64,000 bases of DNA from Littorina saxatilis (GCF_037325665.1 NC_090259.1:33217238-33281237); one strand, 5' to 3'. Counted from the first letter of the stretch, positions 51,201 through 61,216 are shown. A program made the numbers and translations. Notes: a model not told the origin generated them from the sequence alone.

Positions 51201-54200
51201 GTTGGTCAACTTTTATTTTTTAGCCCCTTTGTCCGCTTTTCGTGCGCACCTTTTGGCACTTAGTCATATATAAACACTGCAGATGCAGCAACTGTGGTAT
51301 GCACTTGGCCAGCGACATTTCTGGCAGGCTAGTGACTTTCTTGAAGTTACTTGCCAGCCCGGCGAGTTAACATTTTCAGATTTGGTCATCCCTGCATTAA
51401 AAACTGAAAAACATTTGAATTTGACAAACCTGTGAAAAGAACATCTCCACCGTCGAGCGTGGCTTTGGCGTCACCCACTTCTTTCACAATCAGTCGCATG
51501 TCCTGCTTCAACACTCGTCTGATCTCACCAACCTGAAAAATGGAAAAGTAAGTATAACTATATAACTGTCACTTTCTTATTAAAATCAGATCAATTTCCA
51601 GAAAGCAAGCACACATTTCATTGAAACTCATTCATTTAAGATCACAGGAAGGTGAAGAGCAGACTGATCAGACCCTATTTCTCAGCCGTGAGAATCGCAA
51701 GATATTGCAAGGAAAGCTAGGAAGAAGCGTTTCTTGTGGACCGCTTACTGAGAGGAAGGCTGGGATCTGGTGACAGTAGACAAGCATCCCTCTGATCTGA
51801 GTAGATCACAGCGGCTAATCCCATCGGCTGTTCACCGACAACAGTAGACAAATCTTTCGGTATCAACCAATCCGGTTTACTTCTTGTCTGGCTGGCACAA
51901 AACCATTTCATGTATACGCCCGTGTTGACTTGCCAAGCAAAACAAAACGTCAAGAAACGGGCGCTTGTCTGACATTGAGAAGGAGACATGACCAGTATGT
52001 TAGTATTGTTACATTACATTTACAGTGTTAATACTAATAGACCGATCTTCAAAATGTGTGAAGTCTAAAGGTATCACTATCAGGCATGGGAATTGAAAAT
52101 TGTAAAAAAAGGCTGAAAATTGTTAACTGAAGACGCGAAGCGTCAAGTCGACGGCGCAAAGCGCCTAGTCTTACTAGGGGGGTCCGGGGGCATGCCCCCC
52201 CGAAAAAAAATTTCTCCAAAGAACCCAGATGGTGCAATCTGGTGTCATCTGAGCTCCAAGTTTGCCATTAAATTCTGTTTTTAGAATCAGAGTTTTTAGT
52301 ACCAATTTTTGATTTTTTGAAGAAAAAAAATATACATGTACAGGGTGACACGAAAAAAACAGATCCCACCAAAAGTTTAATATTTTCTGAAATAATCAGC
52401 CGATTCTTTTATTTTTTCAGGTGAGCCAAGCTGAAATGATGTTCTAACAGCCCACCAAGTTTGAGCTTCAAGATGTCATGGACAACGGAGCATAAGACAT
52501 TTATAGTCGAGGCCTATTTTCGGTTTCAGACAGTTTGGACGTAGAGACTTTCCTGTTAAATCAGTTATCTATGGATGGAGGGATAAGTTCAGAGACCATG
52601 GGACTGTCAATAACCTCAATAGTAAAAACCCTAACAGGGGATCCCACTCTGGTCGACCTAAATCAGCAAGGACACCGAGGAATATTGATTCAGTCAGAGA
52701 GTCTGTTGTGCGCAGCCCGAGCAAATCTGTTCGCCGGCGAAAATAGGCCTCGACTATAAATGTCTTATGCTCCGTTGTCCATGACATCTTGAAGCTCAAA
52801 CTTGGTGGGCTGTTAGAACATCATTTCAGCTTGGCTCACCTGAAAAAATAAAAGAATCGGCTGATTATTTCAGAAAATATTAAACTTTTGGTGGGATCTG
52901 TTTTTTTCGTGTCACCCTGTATTATATGGTTGAAATTTGTAAAAAAATTGATCTGTTGAGACAAACAGGAAAATGTAACTTGTAACACAATCTGGTTTAC
53001 TTTCAAACATAAAAGTTACAAAGGCTCACCAATAAGAATTGCCTACTTAAGTTACTTTCCCATGATCTCTTACAATGAGTTTTAAAAAAAAGTATAAAAA
53101 AAAAGAAGAAGAAAATAAGGCTCAACGCATAGATTTTTCTTCGATTTGTGGGTTAGCGGTTTGGGTACCAGACCAGCTCCAACCCTTGCTTAAATTTGGT
53201 AAATATAGTTCGAAGATTACGAATACGATCAGCACAGTGACATTCGAATGGAGAAAAACTGAAACAGATGCGCAAAGTTCAGATCTAGAGCGGTGTTCTT
53301 CGCTTGATTTGAGGCAAAATCTGTTCTTCTTCTGCCGTATAAAATCGAAGGAAAATCAAACAATTCAGGAGCACTGTGCCTTACTTGAGCAGAAAAAAAA
53401 CCACCTGGCAAACGTTGATTGTCCTTCAGAGAAGAGCACGTTTCAATGTGCTTCTTCCTGCGGAGATGGTCAGTAACAGTTAGTAGGTGTTGCAGACGAT
53501 GCACCATGCTGAACCACGAACATCAATTTTTCTAAATCGGGTGCCGACGCGCTGTTTTGTCTCTATTCACTTCCACAACAGCCGACACCCACTCCCATTT
53601 CCATTTGTTCGCGCATCCAGTGTCATCGAATCTTTGACCACGTTTTACAACACGCGCGATCGACATTTTCACTGGTACACTGCGTTCAATGCTGTCGCGT
53701 GCCCGCGAATCCTATAGCGTGCCCGCGAATCAACAGCGAGCTGTTTCACTCAAAGTTCAAGTAACTGAGGCGGGCGGTAGCAGTGCGTGAACAAAGTTTT
53801 CGCGGGCTTTTGCGCTAAGGCAAAAGTAACCGGTGCTTTTTTTGTGTGCCTCCCCCCTTTATTTTTTCGGCAGACATTTTTGCTTTTCCGGCGGAACAAA
53901 CAAACATTTCGGCGGACAATTCCCATGCCTGCACTATCAAGCCTAGCTTCAGCAACAAAACACAGGGCTTAATATTCTGATGGAAAACTGAAGATGTAGA
54001 AAATAGTCTTCTGTATTCAGAAGAACAAATTCCCTGGCCTGTTTTTAGGATACACTGACATTTATGACTATGAGCAGGAAATAAATGCAATTGTACAGTT
54101 GTAGATTTGTGTTGAACACCTATTTGTCACTGATTTTGGCGAAAGGGCTTTGCTTTATATCTCCCTGGCATAGTTGCGATACATGGCACATGCTTAAGTT

Positions 54201-55300
54201 AAAATGCTTAAACCTCCCAGTCCATCCCCTTCCCAGACCTGACAAAACACATTGGTACTTACTTACAAACACCCATGGCATTGACTCAGCCTAAAACATA
54301 CTGATCCAGATAAAACAGTTGATTACCAGATTAAACAGTCAGTGTTAATTACCACTACCACACTAAACATTCAATGTAATTTCTTCTTCTTCAGCGTTCG
54401 ACGATGGCTGTGTCTAGATTCTTTGGCCCGTGATGTTGACGAAGTGGGCTGTATTCAATGTAATAAACATGGGTGCAACCTGGAAAATTCCAAAAACCGG
54501 CAAAAGTTGGGGTCCACCTTTTTTAGTATTTAAATTTAAATGCCAAAAAAAACCTCTCCTGGAACAAAAACATCGGCAGCCGATGAAACCAAAAACCGGC
54601 TGCCGGCATGTAGCCGGCAGAGTTGCACCCATGAATCAATGAAATCATCAAATGTGATTAATAGTAATACAAATTATAAGTAATACTAATACTGTAATAG
54701 TAATACTAATAGCACTTTCTCTACAAAACTTAAGTGTAACTGTAAGACCATCATCTATTTCACTCTGACTGTCAGCTGCCATTCTAAATATTCCAATTAA
54801 ATCGACAGAGAGGTGAGAATTGTCACCACAAAAAGACAATTCGCCGTTGACTGCTCTCAACGCACCTAAAAATGTCATCTGTGTCAACTGCCACTGCACC
54901 GCCAAACCACCACACCCGGAAATAACACTTTATCTCGTTGATTTCACTTCTAACTCAAATCTTATTTCTTGTACAAAGCAAAGAAGCCTTGATGTTAAAA
55001 GATGATCCGTGCATTTACCTCTCCTTGTCTGGTAGAGTCACCGGGACGAGTGATGAGAGCCGTACCACCAATGACAACTGCACAGTCCTCCACGAAACAG
55101 CAGTCCGGGTAGTTCTCATCCTCCTGAAGTTCGATCAGATTCACGTCGCAGTTTTTCAACACTTCTCGGATCGTTTCGTACTCTTCCCGGGCCTTCTCTA
55201 TGTCCACTTCACCGCAATCTTTTGGGCGGATAGACCTTGCAGCAAACGACTGGGGTATGCGGCAGATGATAGCATAGTTGAAATGGAAGGGGCTCGCCAT
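45030..55300 (-). CDS. DDAH1: Dimethylarginine dimethylaminohydrolase (DDAH), 3' part missing
   Basis: DDAH hydrolyses asymmetric dimethylarginine and monomethylarginine to citrulline plus an amine, lifting inhibition of nitric-oxide synthase. Three exons (55019-55300, 51430-51532, 45030-45229) join in phase to 195 codons of an expected roughly 285. Visible substrate residues: Asp66, Glu71 and Asp72 (YPDCCFVEDCAVV), Arg85 (ITRPG), Arg139 (KRTN) and catalytic His169 (ELEHLKDGFSMAG). LDGGDVLFTG is a family signature. The C-terminal part with the nucleophilic Cys (TCCS-type motif) is not found before 40208 and may be in the N gap. Symbol by family; DDAH1 and DDAH2 are a vertebrate split. Span includes introns. 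Confidence 0.93.
45537..45916. mobile_element. Harbinger-like MITE, copy 3 (TSD TTA)
   Basis: GGCCAACAAAAAAAAGTTGT at the left and a G-expanded inverse end at the right (GGGG run 45896-45914 then GGCC). TTA is duplicated on both sides. In DDAH intron 2. Confidence 0.8.
46753..47376. repeat. Repeated TCTTGCGTGCGACAC motif, four or more sites
   Basis: Inside the fold-back element the motif occurs inverted at 46753-46769 and forward at about 46957, 47143, 47161 (partial) and 47361. Spacing is uneven, about 20-390 bases. Function unknown; it may mark older sub-repeats or a transposase-binding region. Confidence 0.6.
47480..50050 (+). repeat. Decayed tandem array, about 150-base period, left arm
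   Basis: Units recognisable by GTTGACCCTTGTCAAATTTC-AAGGTCACAGC-GGGTC recur near 47482, 47633, 47786, 47928, 48088, 49052, 49195, 49330, 49488, 49628 and 49960. The 964-base step across 48141-48956 returns to about 150 once the 816-base insertion is removed, so the insertion is younger than the array. Confidence 0.8.
48141..48956 (-). mobile_element. Hairpin-ended 0.8-kb repeat, copy 3 (nested)
   Basis: Inverse of 18997-19804 with both ends intact (AACAAGAAGGGCAAAGCCCA to TTTGCTTCGCATGTGAGTCA). Inserted in the left arm of the fold-back element. Confidence 0.9.
50120..51010 (-). repeat. Right arm of the array, inverted orientation
   Basis: Units read GACCTTGA, for example CTGACCCCGCTATGACCTTG near 50304 and CTAGCTGTGACCTTGAAATT near 50932, the inverse of left-arm units. 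About five sites at roughly 150-base intervals. Confidence 0.7.
51430..51532 (-). CDS. DDAH1: DDAH exon 2
   Basis: Acceptor TTTTTCAG, donor GTTTGT. Encodes VGEIRRVLKQDMRLIVKEVG and DAKATLDGGDVLFT plus one base. LDGGDVL is a DDAH signature. Confidence 0.95.
52341..52919 (+). mobile_element. Mariner-type snap-back element with transposase DNA-binding domain only
   Basis: Flanked by TA, ends CAGGGTGACACG and CGTGTCACCCTG. The two 182-base arms (52341-52522, 52738-52919) are near-perfect inverted copies. Each arm encodes the transposase start MSWTTEHKTFIVEAYFR. The centre, read in +, encodes RRDFPVKSVIYGWRDKFRDH, then HSGRPKSARTPRNIDSVRES, a helix-turn-helix plus GRP hook as in mariner-like transposases. 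The frame from the first ATG meets TAG before the central part, and no catalytic domain is present, so it is a non-autonomous derivative whose right end is a copy of its left. Confidence 0.85.
53075..53476 (+). CDS. 133-residue ORF within the hAT-like element
   Basis: Lys-rich start MSFKKKYKKKEEENKAQ, with Cys pairs towards the end (FQCASSCGDG). No catalytic motif recognised. Could be a remnant of an element protein or a chance frame. Confidence 0.2.
   Translation: MSFKKKYKKKEEENKAQRIDFSSICGLAVWVPDQLQPLLKFGKYSSKITNTISTVTFEWRKTETDAQSSDLERCSSLDLRQNLFFFCRIKSKENQTIQEHCALLEQKKNHLANVDCPSEKSTFQCASSCGDGQ
54468..54633. mobile_element. Small MITE with CATGGGTGCAAC TIR
   Basis: CATGGGTGCAACCT and AGTTGCACCCATG are inverted ends of a 166-base element; CCGGC-rich palindromic bits lie inside. 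No clear target duplication. In DDAH intron 1. Confidence 0.65.
55019..55300 (-). CDS. DDAH1: DDAH exon 1
   Basis: Starts MASPFHFNYAIICRIPQSFA, contains EDENYPDCCFVEDCAVVIGG and TALITRPGDSTRQGE, donor GTAAAT. The ATG sits in CAAAATGGCGA, a YY1-like motif, as also seen in the ABL leader. The frame continues into the intron for a few codons, but family comparison and exon 2 place the junction after GE. Confidence 0.95.
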
Positions 55301-55374
55301 TTTGCAAAAGTTTCAATGACCTAAAATCGCGTCACGCTGAGAGTTGTCCCGATTCTGATAGAGTTACCTCTCTT

Positions 55375-55500
55375 AGACCAGGTCGATTTTTGTCTGCTCT
55401 GTAAAAAAGACTTCAATTAGTCTAATTCACTTCACTAAGACCAGGTCGATTTTTGTCTGCTCTGTAAAAAAGACTTCAATTAGTCTAATTCACTTCACTA
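55375..55500. repeat. Perfect 63-base tandem duplication upstream of DDAH ATG
   Basis: Copies 55375-55437 and 55438-55500 are identical. The block starts 74 bases upstream of the DDAH start codon, so it lies in the leader or core promoter. Identity means a very recent event or assembly duplication. Confidence 0.97.
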
Positions 55501-56153
55501 ATAACTCTCGCATTCCACACGCATACTGAAAAAAATATGCGCCGATCAATTTGCTTTTTCGCTTGCGTGATCTAATTCAATGGATTGAATAGTGACCGGG
55601 AGCTGGAGATAGGGACACTGACGCCGCATACCGAAGTTATTATTCATCAGCCATTCATTTCCCTGTGTGACATGGGAGTGACTCTCCCACGCAAGTGCTT
55701 TGTGCCCGCGACAGAAACATGTTTAAGACTTAATTTAGGGACATCAGAACAGGCCAAACGCGAGCCGCAATGTAGCCTACGTGTGCCCGAGTCAGTGTGT
55801 ATGTGTGTGTGTGTGGATGTGGATGTGTGACAGTCTGTGTGGCCGTGTGTGTGTTTGTGTGTAGAGCAATTCCAGGAAAATGAGAAACATGCATGATTAC
55901 ATGGAATTTTTCTCTAGTACAGATAATACCCCGACATGTTGTTTTTTCTTTCTTTTTCGATAGAATGTCTGTGATGATGTCCGGTGTCCGACACTGATAA
56001 GCTCGACTGAACGACAAAACGGCCTCGAACGACAAAACCTCGAATGGACATAAGCTCGATGCGACAAAAGCTCGACGCGACATAAGCTCGAACGACAGAA
56101 GCTCGACCGGACAAATGCTCGACGCGATAAAAGCTCGATGCGACACAAAGATC

Positions 56154-56255
56154 ATATTTCTCAGTCAACTTTGTCAGTGTGCAGACTCTGCTCGGTGTCC
56201 GAACACCCCCAGAATACAGGACCAAGTGCGCAAAAAGATCCTGTAATCCATGTCA
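56154..56255 (+). mobile_element. SINE body fragment (2526 family)
   Basis: ATTTCTCAGTCAACTTTGTC through CTCGGTGTCCGAACACCCCC to AAAAGATCCTGTAATCCATG matches the middle of the SINE at 2526-2922 (inverse). Head and tail are missing. Confidence 0.8.
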
Positions 56256-56652
56256 GAAGATTCGTCCAAATGATGGTTAAAAACAACCTGCAGCGAACGG
56301 AAGCTGAAAACTAATGGTGCATCATTATAGTTCAACAATCATTCAACTGTATATGGCGCAGGGAATGTGTGAAGCCGATACGCGACTGGAAATAACAACT
56401 CAATTCCGACTGTGCGTGATAGTTTCGATAATTCAAATTCTATCACAGTGGTCACACTGTTGACTCGGAGAAACTTTTTTTTCTGAATTGATACTCACAG
56501 CAAGCAAACACACAGTCGTCAATTTGCCCGTGCCGGCGGCGTGCCGCTTACCTAACTCAGTTTCCAGATAAACAGTCATTCCCAATTAAAACAATAACAA
56601 TGACAAATCTAAACCCCGACACGATCGTCCCCCTTCTTTTTTCTCTCTTCGT

Positions 56653-56741
<89 letters not shown>

Positions 56742-56748
56742 TTCTCTT

Positions 56749-56803
<55 letters not shown>
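56653..56803. repeat. (CT)n microsatellite
   Basis: CT repeat with a few TT, TG and TTCT interruptions. Open frames on both strands (Ser/Leu or Arg/Glu repeats) are artefacts. Confidence 0.97.
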
Positions 56804-56805
<2 letters not shown>

Positions 56806-57088
56806 GACAGATTAAAAAAAAAAATCTAAAAACAGACAGGAGGCTAAACAACACTGAGAAGGACACGCACCGACACGTTCGATCGTTTGTTGCGTCGAAC
56901 TTTCGTCGTGTCGAGCTTTTGTCGCATCGAGCTTTTGTCGCGTCGAGCATTTGTCCGGTCGAGCTTCTGTCGTTCGAGCTTATGTCGCGTCGAGCTTTTG
57001 TCGCATCGAGCTTTTGTCCATTCGAGGTCAGTTTTGTCGTTCGAGGTTTTGTCGTTCGAGCATTTGTCGTTCGAGCTTATGTCATGTA

Positions 57089-57340
57089 CCCGATGATGTC
57101 ATATCCGGACTTTTGCCAAAGTTGAGGTCGAACTGTGGTGACCTCATGTTTTAAGGATATTCAATGAAACTTTAGTCAAACATTCTTTGACTTTGTGTGG
57201 ACAATGGTATTGCATTTCACCTCTGAAGCTTAAAAATGTATTGACAAGTTTATTCATTAAAGTTGTCATTAAAATTGTATTATAGGCCTACGCCTCATAA
57301 ATTCATAATCCAAAAATGTATAGGTACGATATGTTTACTC
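57089..57340 (-). mobile_element. Diverged family A fragment
   Basis: GATGTCATATCCGGACTTTT, AAAGTTGAGGTCG, GGTATTGCATTTCACC and CATTAAAGTTGTCATTAAAA are weak matches to the inverse family A sequence in the same order. Confidence 0.55.
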
Positions 57341-57699
57341 TGAAAATGTCATCAGAATGAAACAAAAATCGTTTCATGCAAATTAGGTCTTTTTTGTGTG
57401 CAGTTCGCGCGTGTAAGGATTGGTAGGTGTAATATTGCTTGCCTGTCGGTCTGTCTTCCTCTCTGTGTTTTTGTGTTTGCGTATGTGTCATCCTATATCT
57501 GTTTGGCCTTGATTCACTGAACCTAGTTCAGTTTCGAGATTTACTTTTTACAAAAACACACACAGGTATTCCAAACTGAAGATGTAATTGGAATTGAACA
57601 TGAACAGAAATGTAATGCCTAAAGAAAAGGTTTAGCACAAAATCAGTGGATTCTGCAATAGGTGGTTAGCCTTTTTATCATCTTCATCCATACTTTTCT

Positions 57700-58680
57700 C
57701 TTTTCAGTCTTTTCGGCCTTTATCTTTTCTTTATCTTTCCTTTATCTTTTCCTTTATCTTTTCCTTTATCTTTCCTTTATCTTTTCCTTTATCTTTCCTT
57801 TATCTTTTCCTTTATCTTTTCCTTTATCTTTCCTTTATCTTTTTCTTTATCTTTCATTTATCTTTTCCTTTATCTTTTCCTTTATCTTTTCCTTTATCTT
57901 TCATTTATCTTTCATTTATCTTTCCTTTATCTTTTCCTTTATCTTTCCTTTATCTTTTCCTTTATCTTTCCTTTATCTTTCCTTTATCTTTCATTTATCT
58001 TTCATTTATCTTTCCTTTATCTTTTCCTTTATCTTTCCTTTATCTTTTCCTTTATCTTTCCTTTATCTTTCCTTTATCTTTCATTTATCTTTCCTTTATC
58101 TTTTCCTTTATCTTTTCCTTTATCTTTCCTTTATCTTTTCCTTTATCTTTCCTTTATCTTTCCTTTATCTTTCCTTTATCTTTCCTTTATCTTTTCCTTT
58201 ATCTTTTCCTTTATCTTTTCCTTTATCTTTTCCTTTTTCTTTCCTTTATCTTTTCCTTTATCTTTCCTTTATCTTTCCTTTATCTTTCCTTTATCTTTCC
58301 TTTATCTTTTCCTTTATCTTTTCCTTTATCTTTTCCTTTATCTTTTCCTTTTTCTTTCCTTTATCTTTTCCTTTATCTTTTCCTTTATCTTTTCCTTTAT
58401 CTTTCCTTTATCTTTCCTTTATCTTTCATTTATCTTTCCTTTATCTTTTCCTTTTTCTTTCCTTTATCTTTCCTTTATCTTTCCTTTATCTTTCCTTTAT
58501 CTTTCCTTTATCTTTTCCTTTATCTTTTCCTTTATCTTTTCCTTTATCTTTTCCTTTTTCTTTTCCTTTATCTTTCATTTATCTTTCCTTTATCTTTTCC
58601 TTTTTCTTTCCTTTATCTTTTCCTTTATCTTTTCCTTTATCTTTTCCTTTATCTTTTCCTTTATCTTTTCCTTTCTGTTC
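57700..58680. repeat. TTTCCTTTATC satellite, about 1 kb
   Basis: A mix of 11-base (CTTTCCTTTAT) and 12-base (CTTTTCCTTTAT) units, about 85 in all, with CATTTAT and CTTTTTCTTT variants. The whole stretch stays open in one + frame (57662-58684) because the units lack stops in that register. It is not a gene. Confidence 0.97.
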
Positions 58681-59043
58681 TTAGTTTCCTTTTCATTTCA
58701 TTCAGCCTGAAAAATCGTAAAGTTTGCGTGTAACAAGCATGCTAGCAATCAATAGTGCTGTCTAGGCAATACTTTAAATCCTGCTAACTCTTTGTGAAAA
58801 GTGTGCCGCTGGGCAATATGTGGCGATGCATCAAAAAAGTATTTTAAATGGCGAAGATTTCCGACATCCTGGTAAATATTTAGGAAAATGCCATAGTGAA
58901 AACAGATGAGTACACAAATCACTATTTTGATGTAAGTGCGAACACACATGACAGCGTTCGAGATGCTGCTGGAAAGACTAAAGAGTTAGGTCTAAAGCAT
59001 GTCGTTGTCGGCACTGAAGTACCCGGGAGACATTTACTTCTGA

Positions 59044-59066
59044 CCCCCCCCCCCCCCCCCCCCCCG
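59044..59066. repeat. 23-base poly-C run
   Basis: A pure C tract just left of the long-TIR element. Confidence 0.95.
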
Positions 59067-59145
59067 TCCCCCACCCCTTTCAACTTCTCAACACTATCTT
59101 CAGGCTATCAATTGTTCTACGTTCTTTAGTGGCAGGAATTTTAAA

Positions 59146-60159
59146 GGCACAGTAAGCCTCCCGTAAACCATCACAGATACGGTCAGGCTTTTACACACAG
59201 TACAAACACCCTTTCATTTAAACACTCACCGATTGAGAACATCCCAGGTGCCCTCCGTAAAGAGCGAACAATTTTCAAAGAATTTATTTTTGCGTGGTTT
59301 ATCTTACCCCTGAGCCATCGTGAACCCGTGTGATCCAGTTTCCCTTTTTCACAATGTAGTCGTCAGTTAGTCATTTGAATGCGACTCGATGTCAGCTTAT
59401 CTACAATAGCACGTTTTTATGCACGAAACAAACGGCTGTGGTTCACAAGAACTCTAGCGATGGCTTTTGACTGTTGAGAGGAACGGCGATATGCACTAAA
59501 CCGTCGTCTGCTACGACCCTTGCGTGACCCTGCTTCCGGGCTTTTCTTTTTTTCAAACTTTCACAACTTCGAATTGTACTGATCTTGTCTTGATGAAAAA
59601 AGAATTCTTTTATGATTAAAGAATGTTTGTGTAACAAGCTGTCAATTTATTATTTAGATTTTAAAAGTTAGGTCTAGCGCAAAAACGCACCACGGTCCAA
59701 AAACATTCTGATAATCATCATCGATAGAATGAGACCCGAAGGGAAGTAACTCATTTTTGACCTGAGTTCAGGATGGGTCCAACAAGTGTTCGAGACAATC
59801 TGCAAAATTAATTCTTTAAAAATTGCTCGCTCTTTACGTAAGGCACCTAGGATGTTCCCGTTTGGTGAGCGTTCAAATGGAAGGGTGTTTGTACTGTGTG
59901 TAAAAGCCTGACAGTATCTGTGATGGTTTACGGGAGGCTTACTGTCCGGGAATATTCATAACAGCCGTCCAGCACCAAAACGAGGCGCCATTGTTGTTAA
60001 AGACCAAGTCCACGAAAATAAATTCTTTGAAAATTTCTCACGCTCGACAGAAAGCAGCCAGGATGTTCCCGTTCGGTGAGCGTTCAAATGGAAGTATGCT
60101 TGTACTGTATGTAGACGCTCGGGGAGCTCTGTGATGGTTTACGGGAGGCTTACTGTGCC
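59146..60159. mobile_element. Long-TIR element with duplicated right arm
   Basis: The ends GGCACAGTAAGCCTCCCG and CGGGAGGCTTACTGTGCC are perfect inverses. The left arm is about 145 bases (59146-59290). Two right-arm copies exist, 59812-59946 and 60024-60159, diverged from each other. The interior has no coding frame of note. No clear target duplication. Confidence 0.8.
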
Positions 60160-60422
60160 TCTAAGTAGTCTGCATTTAGTAATTCAGGTGTGAGAAAAGC
60201 GCACTACGATATAAACAAAGAAAATCGGGTTTGCAAAAGAATTATCTTTTGTTTTGTCTAACCACGGGCTACTCCATATATGTGCACCACTTGTATGGTG
60301 ATCACGGAGTGGCTATTCAATCTCTACTTACGTTGACAGCTCCGGCTAACAACCAGTTCTGTTTGGTCAATAGAATGGGAATTCAGTTCCTGTCAGATTT
60401 GAGTGAGGCACTCAACTGATGT

Positions 60423-60946
60423 CAATCAATCAATCAATATGAGGCTTATATCGCGCGTATTCCGTGGGTACAGTTCTAAGCGCAGGGATTTTTTATTTAT
60501 TTTAAAAAAAAAATGTATGCAATTTATATCGCGCACATATTCAAGGCGCAGGGATTTATTTATGCCGTGTGAGATGGAATTTTTTTTTTACACAATACAT
60601 CACGCATTCACATCGGCCAGCAGATCGCAGCCATTTCGGCGCATATCCTACTTTTCACGGCCTATTATTCCAAGTCACACGGGTATTTTGGTGGACATTT
60701 TTTATCTATGCCTATACAATTTTGCCAGGAAAGACCCTTTTGTCAATCGTGGGATCTTTAACGTGCACACCCCAATGTAGTGTACACGAAGGGACCTCGG
60801 TTTTTCGTCTCATCCGAAAGACTAGCACTTGAACCCACCACCTAGGTTAGGAAAGGGGGGAGAAAATTGCTAACGCCCTGACCCAGGGTCGAACTCGCAA
60901 CCTCTCGCTTCCGAGCGCAAGTGCGTTACCACTCGGCCACCCAGTC
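60423..60946 (-). mobile_element. tRNA-headed SINE with (ATTG)n tail, copy 2
   Basis: Full-length partner of 44410-44919. Minus-strand head GACTGGGTGGCCGAGTGGTA and box B GTTGCGAGTTCGACCC are better kept here. The 125-residue frame on + (60403-60780) is a reading of the SINE and not a gene. Confidence 0.93.
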
Positions 60947-61216
60947 TTCAATGTGATGTGAGATGCATACCAATTGGCTCTTTGTTGTGAAATAAATATT
61001 CAAGCTCTGGTTAAAGGTACCGTTCGCCCAGTGTAAGCGATCGCGATGTATATGTGCTACAGTAATAGACACATGGTTGAATCCAGTGGGCTGTGATTGG
61101 ATCGTCTCATATAGCCCTATTTCAAGACGATCTTTGCAATGTTTTGCACTGAATCAGCAAACTTCCTGTTTCTTACACAACGCCCATTTTATGTAATGTT
61201 GACTCGAGACATTAAG

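Larger units (their letters stand above)
46227..51394. mobile_element. 5.17-kb fold-back element with nuclear-receptor-like repeat arms
   Basis: The 5-base direct repeat CATTA (46222-46226, 51395-51399) flanks ends CAGGGATGGCC and GGTCATCCCTG. Conserved inner blocks (GCCGGGCT-GC) lie about 40 bases in. A 25-base inverted pair, TATGACTAAGTGCCAAAAGG, lies at 46371 and about 51270. Left interior: about 150-base degenerate tandem units with TTGACCCTTGTCAAATTTCA and AAGGTCACAGC. Right interior (about 50120-51010): the same motif inverted. Ends and 5-base duplication suggest a variant hAT group. No transposase is seen, so it is non-autonomous. A hairpin-ended repeat is nested at 48141-48956. In DDAH intron 2. 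Confidence 0.8.
52081..53931. mobile_element. hAT-like element with 6-base TSD CACTAT, with nested mariner snap-back
   Basis: Perfect 15-base TIR CAGGCATGGGAATTG and its inverse, flanked by CACTAT (52075-52080, 53932-53937). Near the left end (about 52172-52202) is a GC-rich motif CTAGGGGGGTCCGGGGGCAT then GCCCCCCCG, the same motif as near one end of 12936-13475. Without the insertion at 52341-52919 it is about 1.27 kb. A 133-residue frame at 53075-53476 shows no motif I know. In DDAH intron 1. Confidence 0.75.
56001..57085. mobile_element. Inverted minisatellite arms, 16-base units
   Basis: Left arm (about 56001-56150) and right arm (about 56887-57085) consist of 15-16-base units such as CGACGCGACATAAGCT with variants. 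The order of variants in one arm is mirrored in the other, so one arm is an inverted copy of the whole array. The spacer holds a SINE piece and a CT microsatellite. It may be a transposon with repeat-built TIRs. Confidence 0.8.

Noticed and set aside
56001-56150. CRISPR-like array of short repeats
   Set aside because: Units are contiguous 15-16-base variants without unique spacers, in an animal genome: a minisatellite.
57662-58684. 340-residue open frame, the longest hydrophobic ORF of the window
   Set aside because: It reads a TTTCCTTTATC satellite whose units lack stops in that register; composition is only Phe, Leu, Ser, Ile, Tyr and Pro.
60403-60780. 125-residue frame, and the similar frame at 44493-44756
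   Set aside because: Same repeat read twice; it is the tRNA-headed SINE.
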